This document shows positions 51,660-60,715 of a stretch of 64,000 nucleotides of DNA, one piece after another. The notes below the pieces were generated by a model. It made no database searches. It worked only from the letters and a program-made list of their open reading frames with translations, and was not told the DNA's origin. Both the position numbers and the translations under genes were made by a program. This DNA is from Veillonella sp. (GTDB taxonomy: Bacteria > Bacillota > Negativicutes > Veillonellales > Veillonellaceae): positions 7,434 through 71,433 of the forward strand of contig NZ_JAGZMO010000010.1 of NCBI RefSeq assembly GCF_018364065.1, given 5' to 3'. How positions within the stretch are numbered: the first letter of the stretch is position 1; each line of letters starts with the position of its first letter.

Positions 51660-53181
51660 CGGCTTGAATGGTTTCCACCAAAGCCGGAATGGTATGAACT
51701 TCGCTGATCAGCTCAGGTTCCAATCCCTGTTCCACACAAGTGGCCGCCGTAATCGGCCCGATGCAGGCAATGGTAGCGCGTTTCAGCAAGTCTTTGCCTT
51801 CACTGCCCAAGAGCTGCAATGTGTTGGTTACGGTAGACGAGCTGGTAAATGTCACGTAATCTACCTCATCATTAGCCAAGGCGTTTTTCATTACCTCCGC
51901 TTGCGAATCATCCAATAAGGTTTCATAAATGCGAGCCACATGGACGTTAAAGCCCGCTTCACGCAATCCTTCCGGAATAACGGCACGAGCCTTCATCGGC
52001 TGAACGAGTAAAATGTCTTCATCGGTGGAGGCCGTTTCTTTTAGAGCGGTTACTACCGATTCGCCTTTGTAATCTACGGGCACAATATCGGCACGCAAGC
52101 CATGAGCCTGCAACGCTTTCGCCGTACCTGTACCGATGGCACAGATGCGCACATTTCCAAGAATACGGCTGTCTTTGCCCAATTTCCAAAGAAGGTCAAA
52201 GAAGTAGCGCACACCTTCACCGGAGGTAAACACAACAACCTTATACGCGTCAAAGTTCTGAATCATAGATTCGATTTCGTCAGTCAGCGCTACCGATTGT
52301 GTCTTAATGGCGGCCGCTTCAATCACACGGGCCCCCAATTTCTCCAATTCTTCGGTCAACACGCTGGCTTTTGCACGAGCGCGCGTAACCATAACGGTTT
52401 TCCCGAAGAGCGGTTTATTATCGAACCAGCGAAGAGATTCGCGGTATTTTACAACTTCACCTACAACGATTAACGCAGGCGGACGCAAGTTGGCTTTCGC
52501 CACATCGTCCACTACATGTTCCAGTGTGGACACTACGGTTTCCTGCTCCGCTTTCGTCCCCCAACGAATCACCGCCACCGGCGTATCTTTAGAGCGACCG
52601 AATTCAATGAGTCGTTGTGAAATGGTTGGCAAATTCGATACGCCCATAACAAATGTTACTGTATCAACGGACGTAGCGAGCCCCTGCCAATGAATACCGG
52701 ACGCATCTTTTGATGGATCTTCATGGCCCGTTACGATGGCAAAAGATGTAGCCACTGCACGCTGCGTTACAGGAATCCCTGCATAGGCCGGCGCGGAAAT
52801 GGCGGACGTAACACCCGGTACAAATTCGAATGGAATCCCCGCTTCCTTCAATGCCAACGCTTCTTCGCCACCGCGGCCGAATACGAGTGGATCCCCACCT
52901 TTAAGGCGTGTAACCACTTTGCCCGCTTTGCCGAATTCAACCAACATGTTGTTTATTTCAGTTTGTTTAAATGTATGATTTTTGCACTGTTTGCCTGCGT
53001 AGATGATTTCCGCATCACTCTTGGCCCAACGCAATAAGCGTTCATCCGCCAAATAGTCATACACAATCACATCTGCTTTGGCAATGCATTCACGGCCCTT
53101 AACCGTAATCAGCTTATAGTCGCCGGGGCCTGCACCGACCAGGTACACGATCCCGGACGCATTCTGCTTCATGTCTGTCAT
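51646..53181 (-). CDS. cobA-hemD: Fused uroporphyrinogen-III C-methyltransferase / uroporphyrinogen-III synthase
   Basis: 511 residues. Residues about 1-250 form the SAM-dependent methyltransferase making precorrin-2 (VGAGPGDYKLITVKG, VVTRLKGGDPLVFGRGGEE, PGVTSAISAPAYAGIPVTQR). Residues about 260-511 form HemD, which closes and inverts ring D of hydroxymethylbilane (VMVTRARAK, VFTSGEGVRYFF, FTSSSTVTN). The fusion is common in Firmicutes and channels uroporphyrinogen III to siroheme and cobamides. It overlaps hemC by four bases (ATGA). Confidence 0.95.
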   Translation of the reverse strand: MTDMKQNASGIVYLVGAGPGDYKLITVKGRECIAKADVIVYDYLADERLLRWAKSDAEIIYAGKQCKNHTFKQTEINNMLVEFGKAGKVVTRLKGGDPLVFGRGGEEALALKEAGIPFEFVPGVTSAISAPAYAGIPVTQRAVATSFAIVTGHEDPSKDASGIHWQGLATSVDTVTFVMGVSNLPTISQRLIEFGRSKDTPVAVIRWGTKAEQETVVSTLEHVVDDVAKANLRPPALIVVGEVVKYRESLRWFDNKPLFGKTVMVTRARAKASVLTEELEKLGARVIEAAAIKTQSVALTDEIESMIQNFDAYKVVVFTSGEGVRYFFDLLWKLGKDSRILGNVRICAIGTGTAKALQAHGLRADIVPVDYKGESVVTALKETASTDEDILLVQPMKARAVIPEGLREAGFNVHVARIYETLLDDSQAEVMKNALANDEVDYVTFTSSSTVTNTLQLLGSEGKDLLKRATIACIGPITAATCVEQGLEPELISEVHTIPALVETIQADAAK

Positions 53182-54116
53182 TTTAAAATTCCCCGCTGAA
53201 TAAGATCCTCTATAATATGCTTGCCGCCTTCTTCATAAAGCGCCTTCGCTAAATTTTTCCCAATAATTTCCGCCGTTTGGCATGGGCCGGTCATTTCCCC
53301 TTCGTAGCAGTTTTTGCCGTCCAAGGATGAAATGAGAGCTTTAATGGTGAGTTGTCCTTTGTGAATGGTGCCGTGAACCCCCATAGGTACCTGGCAGCCA
53401 CCTTCCAATTGGCGCAGGAAGCTTCGTTCACCCATAGTGCACCAACGAGTTGCTTCATCGTTGAGCGGTTTCAACATGTCCAGCATTTCCTGATCGTCGC
53501 TGCGGCATTCAATAGCCAGCGCGCCTTGACCAACAGCCGGAATCATCTCATCAACGGTGAATACCTGCGTAATATATTCTTCCAATCCCAAACGAGTTAA
53601 GCCCGCTTCTGCCAATACGATGGCGTCAAAGTTTTCTTCCTCCAGTTTGCGCAAACGAGTCTGCACATTGCCACGGAGCATCTGAATATCCAAATCAGGA
53701 CGTTGATGCAGGAGTTGTGCCTGACGGCGCAAGCTGCTGGTGCCCACTTTGGCTCCCTGTGGCAAATTATCTAAAGTCTTATACTTTGGCGATACCAATA
53801 CGTCCGATGCGGTGGCACGCTTTGTAATGGCCCCCAACGTCAGGCCTTCCGGCAAGTCCGTCGGCATATCTTTCAAGCTGTGTACAGCCAGGTCGATGTC
53901 CTTCTTGTACATAGCCTGTTCCAATTCTTCAGTGAAAAGGCCTTTACCGCCGATAGCCGCCAACGGCTTTTCTAAAATGCGGTCGCCCTTGGTACTGTGA
54001 TGTACCAGTTCAATGGAGCAATCAGGATATAACTTCTTTAACTCCGCCGCCACAAACTCAGCCTGCCATAAAGCAAGGGCGCTGCTGCGTGTTCCTATGC
54101 GAATATGTGTTCTCAT
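53178..54116 (-). CDS. hemC: Hydroxymethylbilane synthase (porphobilinogen deaminase)
   Basis: Polymerises four porphobilinogens into hydroxymethylbilane. 312 residues: RIGTRSSALALWQA at the N-terminus, HSLKDMPTDLPEGL (active-site region), GTSSLRRQAQL, GQGALAIECR, and the dipyrromethane cofactor Cys in LEGGCQVPMG. I start at 54116: AAGGAG lies 10 bp before this ATG, and it follows the hemA stop by 4 bp; a longer frame only runs back into hemA. Confidence 0.96.
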   Translation of the reverse strand: MRTHIRIGTRSSALALWQAEFVAAELKKLYPDCSIELVHHSTKGDRILEKPLAAIGGKGLFTEELEQAMYKKDIDLAVHSLKDMPTDLPEGLTLGAITKRATASDVLVSPKYKTLDNLPQGAKVGTSSLRRQAQLLHQRPDLDIQMLRGNVQTRLRKLEEENFDAIVLAEAGLTRLGLEEYITQVFTVDEMIPAVGQGALAIECRSDDQEMLDMLKPLNDEATRWCTMGERSFLRQLEGGCQVPMGVHGTIHKGQLTIKALISSLDGKNCYEGEMTGPCQTAEIIGKNLAKALYEEGGKHIIEDLIQRGILK

Positions 54117-54120
54117 CTGA

Positions 54121-55398
54121 TTACTTCTCCTTTTCCAAGTCAAACATGTCATGGAATAATTTCCAATATTCCTGCTCTTCTTCTTTGCCGGCAATTTCAC
54201 CGAAGCGAATCATCGGCTCGCGCAGGAGCTTGCGCACTAACATGCGCGACATATTATCCATAATTTTTTTGGTCTTTTCATCCGCGTCCGGCAACTTGGC
54301 CATGGCGCGATGTAGTTCCCGCTTTCTCATGCGTTCCGCCTTGTCGCTGAGAAGAACCATCATAGGGCGAACAGATAAGTACTGCAATTTCTGTTCAATT
54401 TCTTCCACAGCATCGTCGATAATAGGAGCCGCTTTTTCCGCCTCTTTTGCGCGCTGTGCCTTATTGGCTTCCACCACGCTTTCAAGCGCGTCAATGTTGA
54501 AGAGGTACACCCCTTCCACCTGTGCCACATCCGGCTCAATATCGCGAGGCACCGCAATATCAATCATAACAATCGGGTTATTTTTACGACCGGCTGCAAT
54601 TTTTTCCGCCGCCGATGCGTCAATGATGTAGTGAGGGGCGCCGGTAGATGTAATGATAATATCTGCCGTTGCCGCTTCATCAATATAGTTGCCAAAGTTA
54701 ACGGCTACGCCGCCAAAGCGCTCCGCTAAAATCTTTGCTTTATCGAAGGTACGGTTTGACACGAAAATGCTCTTAACGCCCTTCGCCTGTAAATGGGTGG
54801 CTGTAAGTTCGCTCATTTCGCCGGCACCTAAGATAAGAACCTTCGCTTCACTAAGCGGTTTGTTGAGGCAGTCTTCCGCCAAATTTACCGCCGCATAGCT
54901 TACAGATACCGGCGTGTTCGCAATACCTGTTACGGTGCGAACCTTTTTACCCACACTGATTGCTTTCTGGAAAATGATATTGAACACAGGTCCCGTCAAT
55001 CCGCGGCCGTATGCTGTAATATAAGCCACTTTCAACTGGCTTAAGATTTGACCTTCCCCCAGAACTAAGGAATCAAGGCTGGCCGCTACATTGAAGAGAT
55101 GCTCCATTAAATCGGATCCTTCGTAAAGGAAGAACCAACTTTCGTCCACTTCCGTTGCATCAAGCTCTTTTAAATGGCATAAAAGTTCCAGCATGAATTT
55201 TTTAGGGTCAGCCACATCTTCGATAACGGCGTACAATTCCGTGCGGTTACATGTGGAGAGAACTACACATTCCGACACCTGCTCATGTTCGTATACGTGG
55301 TTGAGCGCTTCGCCCAACTCCGATTTATCGAAGGAAAACTGCTCCCGCACATGTACGGGGGCACTTCTATGATTTAAGCCCAATACTACTAATTGCAT
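54121..55398 (-). CDS. hemA: Glutamyl-tRNA reductase
   Basis: Reduces glutamyl-tRNA to glutamate-1-semialdehyde with NADPH, the entry to the C5 pathway. 425 residues: VLGLNHRSAPVHVREQFSF at the N-terminus, the nucleophile Cys50 in STCNRTELYAV, LGEGQILSQLK, a Rossmann region (LILGAGEMSELTATHL) and a C-terminal dimerisation helix region. It overlaps the sirC-like gene by 32 bp, with GGAGGAA inside that gene, so the two are coupled. Confidence 0.96.
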   Translation of the reverse strand: MQLVVLGLNHRSAPVHVREQFSFDKSELGEALNHVYEHEQVSECVVLSTCNRTELYAVIEDVADPKKFMLELLCHLKELDATEVDESWFFLYEGSDLMEHLFNVAASLDSLVLGEGQILSQLKVAYITAYGRGLTGPVFNIIFQKAISVGKKVRTVTGIANTPVSVSYAAVNLAEDCLNKPLSEAKVLILGAGEMSELTATHLQAKGVKSIFVSNRTFDKAKILAERFGGVAVNFGNYIDEAATADIIITSTGAPHYIIDASAAEKIAAGRKNNPIVMIDIAVPRDIEPDVAQVEGVYLFNIDALESVVEANKAQRAKEAEKAAPIIDDAVEEIEQKLQYLSVRPMMVLLSDKAERMRKRELHRAMAKLPDADEKTKKIMDNMSRMLVRKLLREPMIRFGEIAGKEEEQEYWKLFHDMFDLEKEK

Positions 55399-56002
55399 CT
55401 TTTATCTGTTCCTCCACTCTTTTCCACTGTCCGGACAATATTAATTCCATTGCCTCTGTATCTAACTGCTTCTGCCAGAAAACTTCCCGTTCACCCGGCG
55501 TAGGCAGTAGCTCTTTCACTTGCCTTCTAAGTTGCACCAGTTCCGGCAACACCGTTTCCACCGGCTTATACCGCGCCATCATATCCTGTTTTAGCAAACG
55601 GTTGAGGCGGGGACTGGCAGATCCGGTCATAATGCTGATAACCAAATCGCCCATCACCAGCGACGCAGGGAATGTAAAATCACAATCACTCTGCACATCG
55701 GCCCGGTTGATAAAAGCCCCTTTGCGCCGTCCATCTGCAGCGGCCGCTTCATTGACCGCCTTATTGTCGGTGGCAATCACAACAAATTGAGGAGAACCCA
55801 ACAGTTCTCTGCTGTAAGGCTTTTTATATAACATCAATCGGCCTTCCAATGCCCACTGCGCGATTGCATCAGTTACATGCGGGCTGATAACGGTAATCTG
55901 TGCACCTTCGTCCAGAAGCAGGCGAATCCGGCGCTCACTAACCTTGCCGCCGCCTACCACCGTACATGCACGGCCGTTCAATCGAAATCCCATTGTTATC
56001 AT
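55367..56002 (-). CDS. Precorrin-2 dehydrogenase (siroheme synthase N-terminal type)
   Basis: 211 residues, NAD-dependent oxidation of precorrin-2 to sirohydrochlorin (SirC/Met8-type). Visible are the N-terminal FRLNGRACTVVGGGKVSERRIRLLL (Rossmann), FVVIATDNKAVNEAAAADG, FINRADVQSDCDFTFPASLV and STM-like SIMTGSASPRLNRLLKQD. The start is the ATG at 56002 with GAGGGGG 6 bp before it. First gene of the heme/siroheme operon. It supplies siroheme and the branch to cobamides. Confidence 0.92.
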   Translation of the reverse strand: MITMGFRLNGRACTVVGGGKVSERRIRLLLDEGAQITVISPHVTDAIAQWALEGRLMLYKKPYSRELLGSPQFVVIATDNKAVNEAAAADGRRKGAFINRADVQSDCDFTFPASLVMGDLVISIMTGSASPRLNRLLKQDMMARYKPVETVLPELVQLRRQVKELLPTPGEREVFWQKQLDTEAMELILSGQWKRVEEQIKDAISSIGLKS

Positions 56003-56158
56003 ATAGTTCCCCCTCATTGAAGGCATACACGCGTATATAAGTAACATTCAAAAAAATTTGCCACACACAACAAATTTCCGTGACACTTATATAATTAATT
56101 CTTGTTCCGGCAAATTTTACTTAAAACCGTATATTGAAGTAACTTTTACTGAAATATC

Positions 56159-56184
56159 AAAAACGGCTTGAGACACTCAAGCCG
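56159..56184 (-). terminator. Terminator of the division gene operon after divIVA
   Basis: Perfect 9-bp stem CGGCTTGAG / CTCAAGCCG, three-base loop, then five T on the minus strand. Confidence 0.85.
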
Positions 56185-56205
56185 ATTGATAGTTTCTATG
56201 TTTAA

Positions 56206-56805
56206 TTATTTTTCGTTTGTTGTTTCGTCTGCTGCGTCCTGTTCATCAGAAGTTTCAGGCGCTACAAAGTCATCGCTGCCTTCCGAAGCTGCTTGAGTTG
56301 CTTCTTCTGCATTCAACAAGGAGAATTCCATATCTGCAGTTTCTACAGGCACTTTGCTTTCACCTAATACGCAACCGTCCAACAATTGAAGTTGAGAAGT
56401 CAGGATAGACTCCATTTTTGCCTTGAATACGGCAATTTCATTGCGCATAACGGCATATTTTTCTTGGCCTTCGCGCAAGGAACGTTCTGCATCTTCAAGA
56501 ATCTGTTTGCGTTGTTGATCCGCTTCCTGAATAATAAGATCCGCTTCTTTACGAGCGGCGGATTTTACACTTTCGCCGGTTTCTTGAGCCAAGACCAAGG
56601 TGTTATTCATTGTTTCTTCCATTTGCTCGTACTGAGCCAAACGTTTTTCAAGCTGTTCAATCTTGTCAGTCATTTCACGGTTGTCGCGATACAATACTTC
56701 ATAGTCATGAACTAATTCGGACAGAAAAGCATCTACTGCATCAGTGTCATAACCGCGAAAGCCCTTTTCAAACTCCTTATTATGAATATCCATTGGTGTA
56801 ATCAT
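56206..56805 (-). CDS. DivIVA-domain protein
   Basis: 199 residues. The N-terminal membrane-binding DivIVA domain is clear (MITPMDIHNKEFEKGFRGYDTDAVDAFLSELV), followed by a long coiled coil (residues about 40-140) and an acidic unstructured tail (EGSDDFVAPETSDEQDAAD). The family marks curved membrane at poles and septa and recruits division or wall-growth factors. Last gene of the sepF-proC-ylmH-divIVA group. Confidence 0.93.
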   Translation of the reverse strand: MITPMDIHNKEFEKGFRGYDTDAVDAFLSELVHDYEVLYRDNREMTDKIEQLEKRLAQYEQMEETMNNTLVLAQETGESVKSAARKEADLIIQEADQQRKQILEDAERSLREGQEKYAVMRNEIAVFKAKMESILTSQLQLLDGCVLGESKVPVETADMEFSLLNAEEATQAASEGSDDFVAPETSDEQDAADETTNEK

Positions 56806-56822
56806 AGTCTTATCCCTCCTAA

Positions 56823-57608
56823 TTACATGAATCGCTTAAGGTAGACACCTATACGGCCTTTACGGGACGTACCGGTAATTTCCTCAATCTTCATTCGTCC
56901 TCGCCCACGGAGTGAAATAATGTCACCCTCTTTTACTTCCTGTGCCGGACCTTTGGCAGGTTGCCAGTTAACTTGTACAAGCCCTGCATTAATAGAGCTT
57001 ACCAGTTTCGTACGCGACACGCTGAAGCCCGAGGAGGCTACTGCATCTAAACGCAGCGAAGCCACGGTGGTGCGAATTTCTTTTATCTTTTCTTCTTTAG
57101 GGACAATCTCGTCCAGCGACATATCGTCCACTGACACCGATACCATGGCAATCTTGGTGAAGTTCTGTTTTACATAATCAGCCATGGCGCTGTCCACAAT
57201 AAGCTGTGCGCCGCCGGTCTGCATAATAATATCACCAAAATGTTCACGTTCAATGCCGAGGCCCATCAAGGAGCCCAGTACATCGCGGTGTGTTAATAGA
57301 CGAAAACGCGGGTCCCAGGATATTTTTAAGGCCTGTACACCAAAATCCACAGTACCTTGAAAATCGTTGTCTATAAAAGCGACGCGCAATCGTTCCGCCC
57401 CTTCATAGCCGCCTTCAAAAGCGACGCGAATTTGCGGTAGATTGGCTTTAATGGCATCGGCAATTACGAGGCCTGCCGGGGACATGAATTCGGTAACGCG
57501 ATACGGTCTGCCCGCCACTACCTGTTCCGCCAAATCAAGCATACGTCTTGCCTGTTCGCCATTTCCTGACGCTTCAAAATATCGTATTAATTTTTCTCTG
57601 TCTTTCAC
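56823..57608 (-). CDS. ylmH: YlmH-type S4-domain RNA-binding protein
   Basis: 261 residues with a GTG start behind AGGAAG. The N-terminal RNA-binding region (FMSPAGLVIADAIK, RVAFIDNDFQGTVDFGVQALKISWDPRFRLLTHRDVLGSLMG in part) and C-terminal S4 domain (SGFSVSRTKLVSSINAGLVQVNW, EGDIISLRGRGRMKI) match YlmH. The B. subtilis protein has been linked to rescue of stalled ribosomal subunits. It lies between proC and divIVA, as in many Firmicutes. Confidence 0.92.
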   Translation of the reverse strand: MKDREKLIRYFEASGNGEQARRMLDLAEQVVAGRPYRVTEFMSPAGLVIADAIKANLPQIRVAFEGGYEGAERLRVAFIDNDFQGTVDFGVQALKISWDPRFRLLTHRDVLGSLMGLGIEREHFGDIIMQTGGAQLIVDSAMADYVKQNFTKIAMVSVSVDDMSLDEIVPKEEKIKEIRTTVASLRLDAVASSGFSVSRTKLVSSINAGLVQVNWQPAKGPAQEVKEGDIISLRGRGRMKIEEITGTSRKGRIGVYLKRFM

Positions 57609-57621
57609 ACTATCTTCCTAA

Positions 57622-58422
57622 CTATTTTTTACCTAATTCTAAAGATCGTTCATAGCATGCTACTACGCCATCCTGGATAGCGGAGCGTAAGCCGCCCTTC
57701 TCCATGGCGCCGATACCGGCAATGGTAGTACCGCCGGGAGAGGTAACCTGATCGCGCAATACGGCCGGATGAGCACCGGTCTTGAGAGCCATGAGGCCTG
57801 CGCCGTACAATGTCTGTGCCGCCGCTTTGATAGCCACCTTTCGAGGCAATCCGATACGTACCCCTGCATCAGCCAATGCATCCATGATGACAAAGGCATA
57901 GCCCGGGCCGGCGCCGGAAATCGCGCTGAGGCGGTCCAAGTCGGCTTCAGACACAACGACGGCTTCACCGATGGCACCGAAGAGGTCCACTACCTGATCC
58001 GTCAAGTTCACTGTTGCTTTCGAGCCGCCCGCAATAGCGGTCAAACCCGCTCCTACAGCTACCGGTGTATTCGGCATAGTGCGATACCACACCGCTTCAG
58101 GCACCCAGGATTCTAAAGATTCCAGGGTAATGCCGGCTGCTACGGAAATACAAACAGTTTCTGCTGAAATTCCCTTTATTTGTTGTAATATAGTTGGCAA
58201 TACTTGTGGTTTTAACGCCCAAATAATTGTGTCAACTGTACTTAAATCAGGAATCTTCGTTGTTACGGTTACACCCAATTCTTCAGTCAACTCGGTAGCG
58301 TGCATGTCGGATTTTACTACAACATATGTTGTTTCCTTTGTCAGTAAACCGTTCTTAATGGCACCGCGCAAAATAGCGCCGCCCATGGCTCCGGCACCAA
58401 CAAATAAGGTCTTTCCAAACAT
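57622..58422 (-). CDS. proC: Pyrroline-5-carboxylate reductase
   Basis: Last step of proline synthesis, NAD(P)H-dependent. 266 residues: N-terminal Rossmann motif FVGAGAMGGAILRGAI, WALKPQVLP, VSVAAGITLESLESW, RTMPNTPVAVGAG, and the C-terminal signature DQVTSPGGTTIAGIGAME. It is inserted between sepF and ylmH, a known arrangement. Confidence 0.95.
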   Translation of the reverse strand: MFGKTLFVGAGAMGGAILRGAIKNGLLTKETTYVVVKSDMHATELTEELGVTVTTKIPDLSTVDTIIWALKPQVLPTILQQIKGISAETVCISVAAGITLESLESWVPEAVWYRTMPNTPVAVGAGLTAIAGGSKATVNLTDQVVDLFGAIGEAVVVSEADLDRLSAISGAGPGYAFVIMDALADAGVRIGLPRKVAIKAAAQTLYGAGLMALKTGAHPAVLRDQVTSPGGTTIAGIGAMEKGGLRSAIQDGVVACYERSLELGKK

Positions 58423-58480
58423 ATTAGCCTCCTGTATTCAGTATATACATCTATTTGAGCCTATGTAGCTGAGACGCCTC

Positions 58481-58978
58481 TTATAGTTGAGGTTCTTTCC
58501 AAGCTAATGTTTCCGACAAATCTGCATAGTTTTTGTCAGTTGTATCAACTGTTACGTTGGAAGGTACACAAATGTAGATTTTTTCCCCGATTTTTCTGAA
58601 TGTGCCGTCCAATGCATATGTTGCACCGCTTACGAAGTCGATAATGCGGGCAGCATGATGTGCATCAGTCTGCTCAAAATTAATAACTACAGGACGCATA
58701 TCGCGTAATTGATTCGCAATATTTTCAGAATCTTTTTCATAATCTACCGGTTCAATAATAACCACTCTCATTGCAGTTGAACGTTGTGCCACTGTATTAT
58801 ACCCTCCTGGTCTTGCCGCGCGGAATGCGGAATTATTAGTTGCTGTACTAGCCGGTGCTACTTGCTCAGGCTCTTCATATTCTACTTCATCGCCATCTTC
58901 ATAGACTTCATCTTCATCATACTCGTTGTCATTCGTATTAATTCTGAACATGTCTAACAGTTTTTTAAACCAACTCAT
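58481..58978 (-). CDS. sepF: Cell division protein SepF
   Basis: 165 residues. It begins with an amphipathic membrane-binding helix (MSWFKKLLDMFRI), then an acidic linker and the conserved SepF core at the C-terminus (VIIEPVDYEKDSENIANQLRDMRPVVINFEQTD, RIIDFVSGATYALDG). SepF anchors FtsZ to the membrane and shapes the Z-ring. I use the ATG at 58978; the preceding TTG codon is less likely. Confidence 0.93.
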   Translation of the reverse strand: MSWFKKLLDMFRINTNDNEYDEDEVYEDGDEVEYEEPEQVAPASTATNNSAFRAARPGGYNTVAQRSTAMRVVIIEPVDYEKDSENIANQLRDMRPVVINFEQTDAHHAARIIDFVSGATYALDGTFRKIGEKIYICVPSNVTVDTTDKNYADLSETLAWKEPQL

Positions 58979-58997
58979 CAATGTATCCTTTCACGCG

Positions 58998-59684
58998 TTA
59001 AAAGTAAACGCGATTTCCAAATATGGCTGTGCCAACGCGAATTATATTTGCTCCTTCCTCAAGGGCCACTTCAAAGTCATGAGTCATTCCCATAGAGAGA
59101 TACTCGATTTGCCCTTCAGGAAACTGTTGTTTCATATCTTCAAATAAAGTATGAGCAACCTTAAAAATAGGTCTTGCCTCTTCCGGATCATCAAAGAAAG
59201 GAGCCATACACATCAGTCCCTTGACAGATACATGAGATAAGGTCTTGCTGTGAGCAATAATCTCCGGTAACATTTCAACATCCATACCGGTTTTGCTTTC
59301 TTCTTTAGCTACATTTACTTGAAGTAAAATTTGTTGAATTCTATCATTCTTTGTTGCTACTTTTTCAATTTCATTCAGCAGTTTAATACTGTCCACCGAG
59401 TGAATCAGTGTAAATAACGGCACTGCCTGCCGCACTTTATTCATTTGTAAATGGCCGATTAAGTGCCAATGTATGTCCGGACCATTATAGGTCATTATCT
59501 TCTCTTTGGCTTCCTGCACCCTGTTCTCCCCAACAGCCGTAATGCCCAGGCGAGCGACTTCTTCTACTGCCGACACAGGATGATTTTTCGTAACAGCCAG
59601 CAATTGAACGTGATCCGTTCTACCGGCTTTAGCCATCGCTGAATCAATACGGGCCTTGACTGCAGCTAATGCCTGTTCAATCAT
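58998..59684 (-). CDS. YggS/YlmE-family pyridoxal phosphate homeostasis protein
   Basis: 228 residues, single TIM-barrel PLP protein. The PLP lysine is in LLAVTKNHP. Also seen are VGENRVQEAKEK, WHLIGHLQMNKVR, LLQVNVAKEESKTGM, and the C-terminal LSMGMTHDFEVALEEGANIIRVGTAIFG. It maintains PLP balance and has no known catalytic reaction. GGGAGG precedes the ATG; sepF follows after 19 bp. Confidence 0.95.
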   Translation of the reverse strand: MIEQALAAVKARIDSAMAKAGRTDHVQLLAVTKNHPVSAVEEVARLGITAVGENRVQEAKEKIMTYNGPDIHWHLIGHLQMNKVRQAVPLFTLIHSVDSIKLLNEIEKVATKNDRIQQILLQVNVAKEESKTGMDVEMLPEIIAHSKTLSHVSVKGLMCMAPFFDDPEEARPIFKVAHTLFEDMKQQFPEGQIEYLSMGMTHDFEVALEEGANIIRVGTAIFGNRVYF

Positions 59685-59854
59685 TGCCTACCTCCCACAT
59701 GCTTTAATTCTGATTTTTGCATGCTTTTAAAATTACTTTCATGCGTTCTTATTATAATATATTCACAGATTGATGTATAGGCATTTATATACATTTATCC
59801 ACATTTTATCCACATTTGCGCCCCGACTAAATGATTTTAAACGCCCATTATGAA

Positions 59855-60715
59855 TTATTTATGTAAACTCAGCATGGCGAACAGTCCCATGCGCCCCGTT
59901 TTACCATTTTCCCGGCGGTATGAATAACAGCCCGGCGAGGTCATAGTGTCAGTGCCGGATACGGTAATTTGCCGCAATGGTACGCCTGCATCAAGTAAAT
60001 CATGAACGATGAACTGCTGTAAATCGACGCGCGGCGTCTTAATCCCTTTGTCCTCGCGCAATTTGTAATACACAATATCGTCAGGCCGCCATGTTTCCTT
60101 GCGAAATTGTTCCGCCAATGTTTCGCTCACTTCAAAGGAGTCCGACTGAATAGACGGCCCCAGGTACACATAACAGTCTTCCGCCTGTGTGCCGAATGCA
60201 TTGCGCATCGCTTCCAGCGTAATAGGCGGCAAGTGTCCGATTGTACCGCGCCAGCCCGCATGAATAACGGCGATGGCGTGCTTTCTGGAGTCATAGATAA
60301 GCACGGGCACACAATCGGCAATGAGCAGCACGAGCGGTGTTTTCGGCATGTTCGTAATCATGGCGTCACTGTCGGGAATCGCCTTAATCATGCTGGTAGA
60401 ACCGTCACCGCGGTTAAATTCCGTTATCTGCGCCACCGACAATCCGTGCACCTGCTTCGCAAAGGTCAATTCTTCCACATCCACGCGCAGTAATTTTGCC
60501 AAGCGGCGCCGATTTTCCACGACCGCCTCTACCTGATCATCCACATGAAGTCCCAGATTAAAAGAATCAAACGGCTTCTTGGAAACGCCGCCGAAGCGTC
60601 GCGTTACGCCATGCATTAAAGGGAATCCCGTCAGCATAGCGGCCGACTCAAAGTCAAACGGTCGCCCCGGAAAGCCGCCGCCTTCTCTAATTATTGTCCG
60701 ATTCAGGGGTTGCAT
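59855..60715 (-). CDS. pgeF: Laccase-domain protein (PgeF/YfiH-type)
   Basis: 286 residues. Family signature residues are in HGVTRRFGGVS, FAKQVHG, DSDAMIT, LLIADCVPVLIYD, AVIHAGWRGTIG and GPSIQSDSFEV, covering the conserved His and Cys residues. E. coli PgeF corrects UDP-MurNAc peptide errors (L-Ser in place of L-Ala); other members oxidise polyphenols or act on purine nucleosides. The start at 60715 has GGAGGT 7 bp before it and lies inside the end of the upstream radical SAM gene (29-bp overlap). Confidence 0.9.
   Translation of the reverse strand: MQPLNRTIIREGGGFPGRPFDFESAAMLTGFPLMHGVTRRFGGVSKKPFDSFNLGLHVDDQVEAVVENRRRLAKLLRVDVEELTFAKQVHGLSVAQITEFNRGDGSTSMIKAIPDSDAMITNMPKTPLVLLIADCVPVLIYDSRKHAIAVIHAGWRGTIGHLPPITLEAMRNAFGTQAEDCYVYLGPSIQSDSFEVSETLAEQFRKETWRPDDIVYYKLREDKGIKTPRVDLQQFIVHDLLDAGVPLRQITVSGTDTMTSPGCYSYRRENGKTGRMGLFAMLSLHK

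Noticed and set aside
54117..54200. Longer HemC with 28 extra N-terminal residues
   Set aside because: The extension overlaps the hemA 3' end and lacks a ribosome site. The ATG at 54116 has AAGGAG at suitable distance and begins with the conserved HemC sequence.
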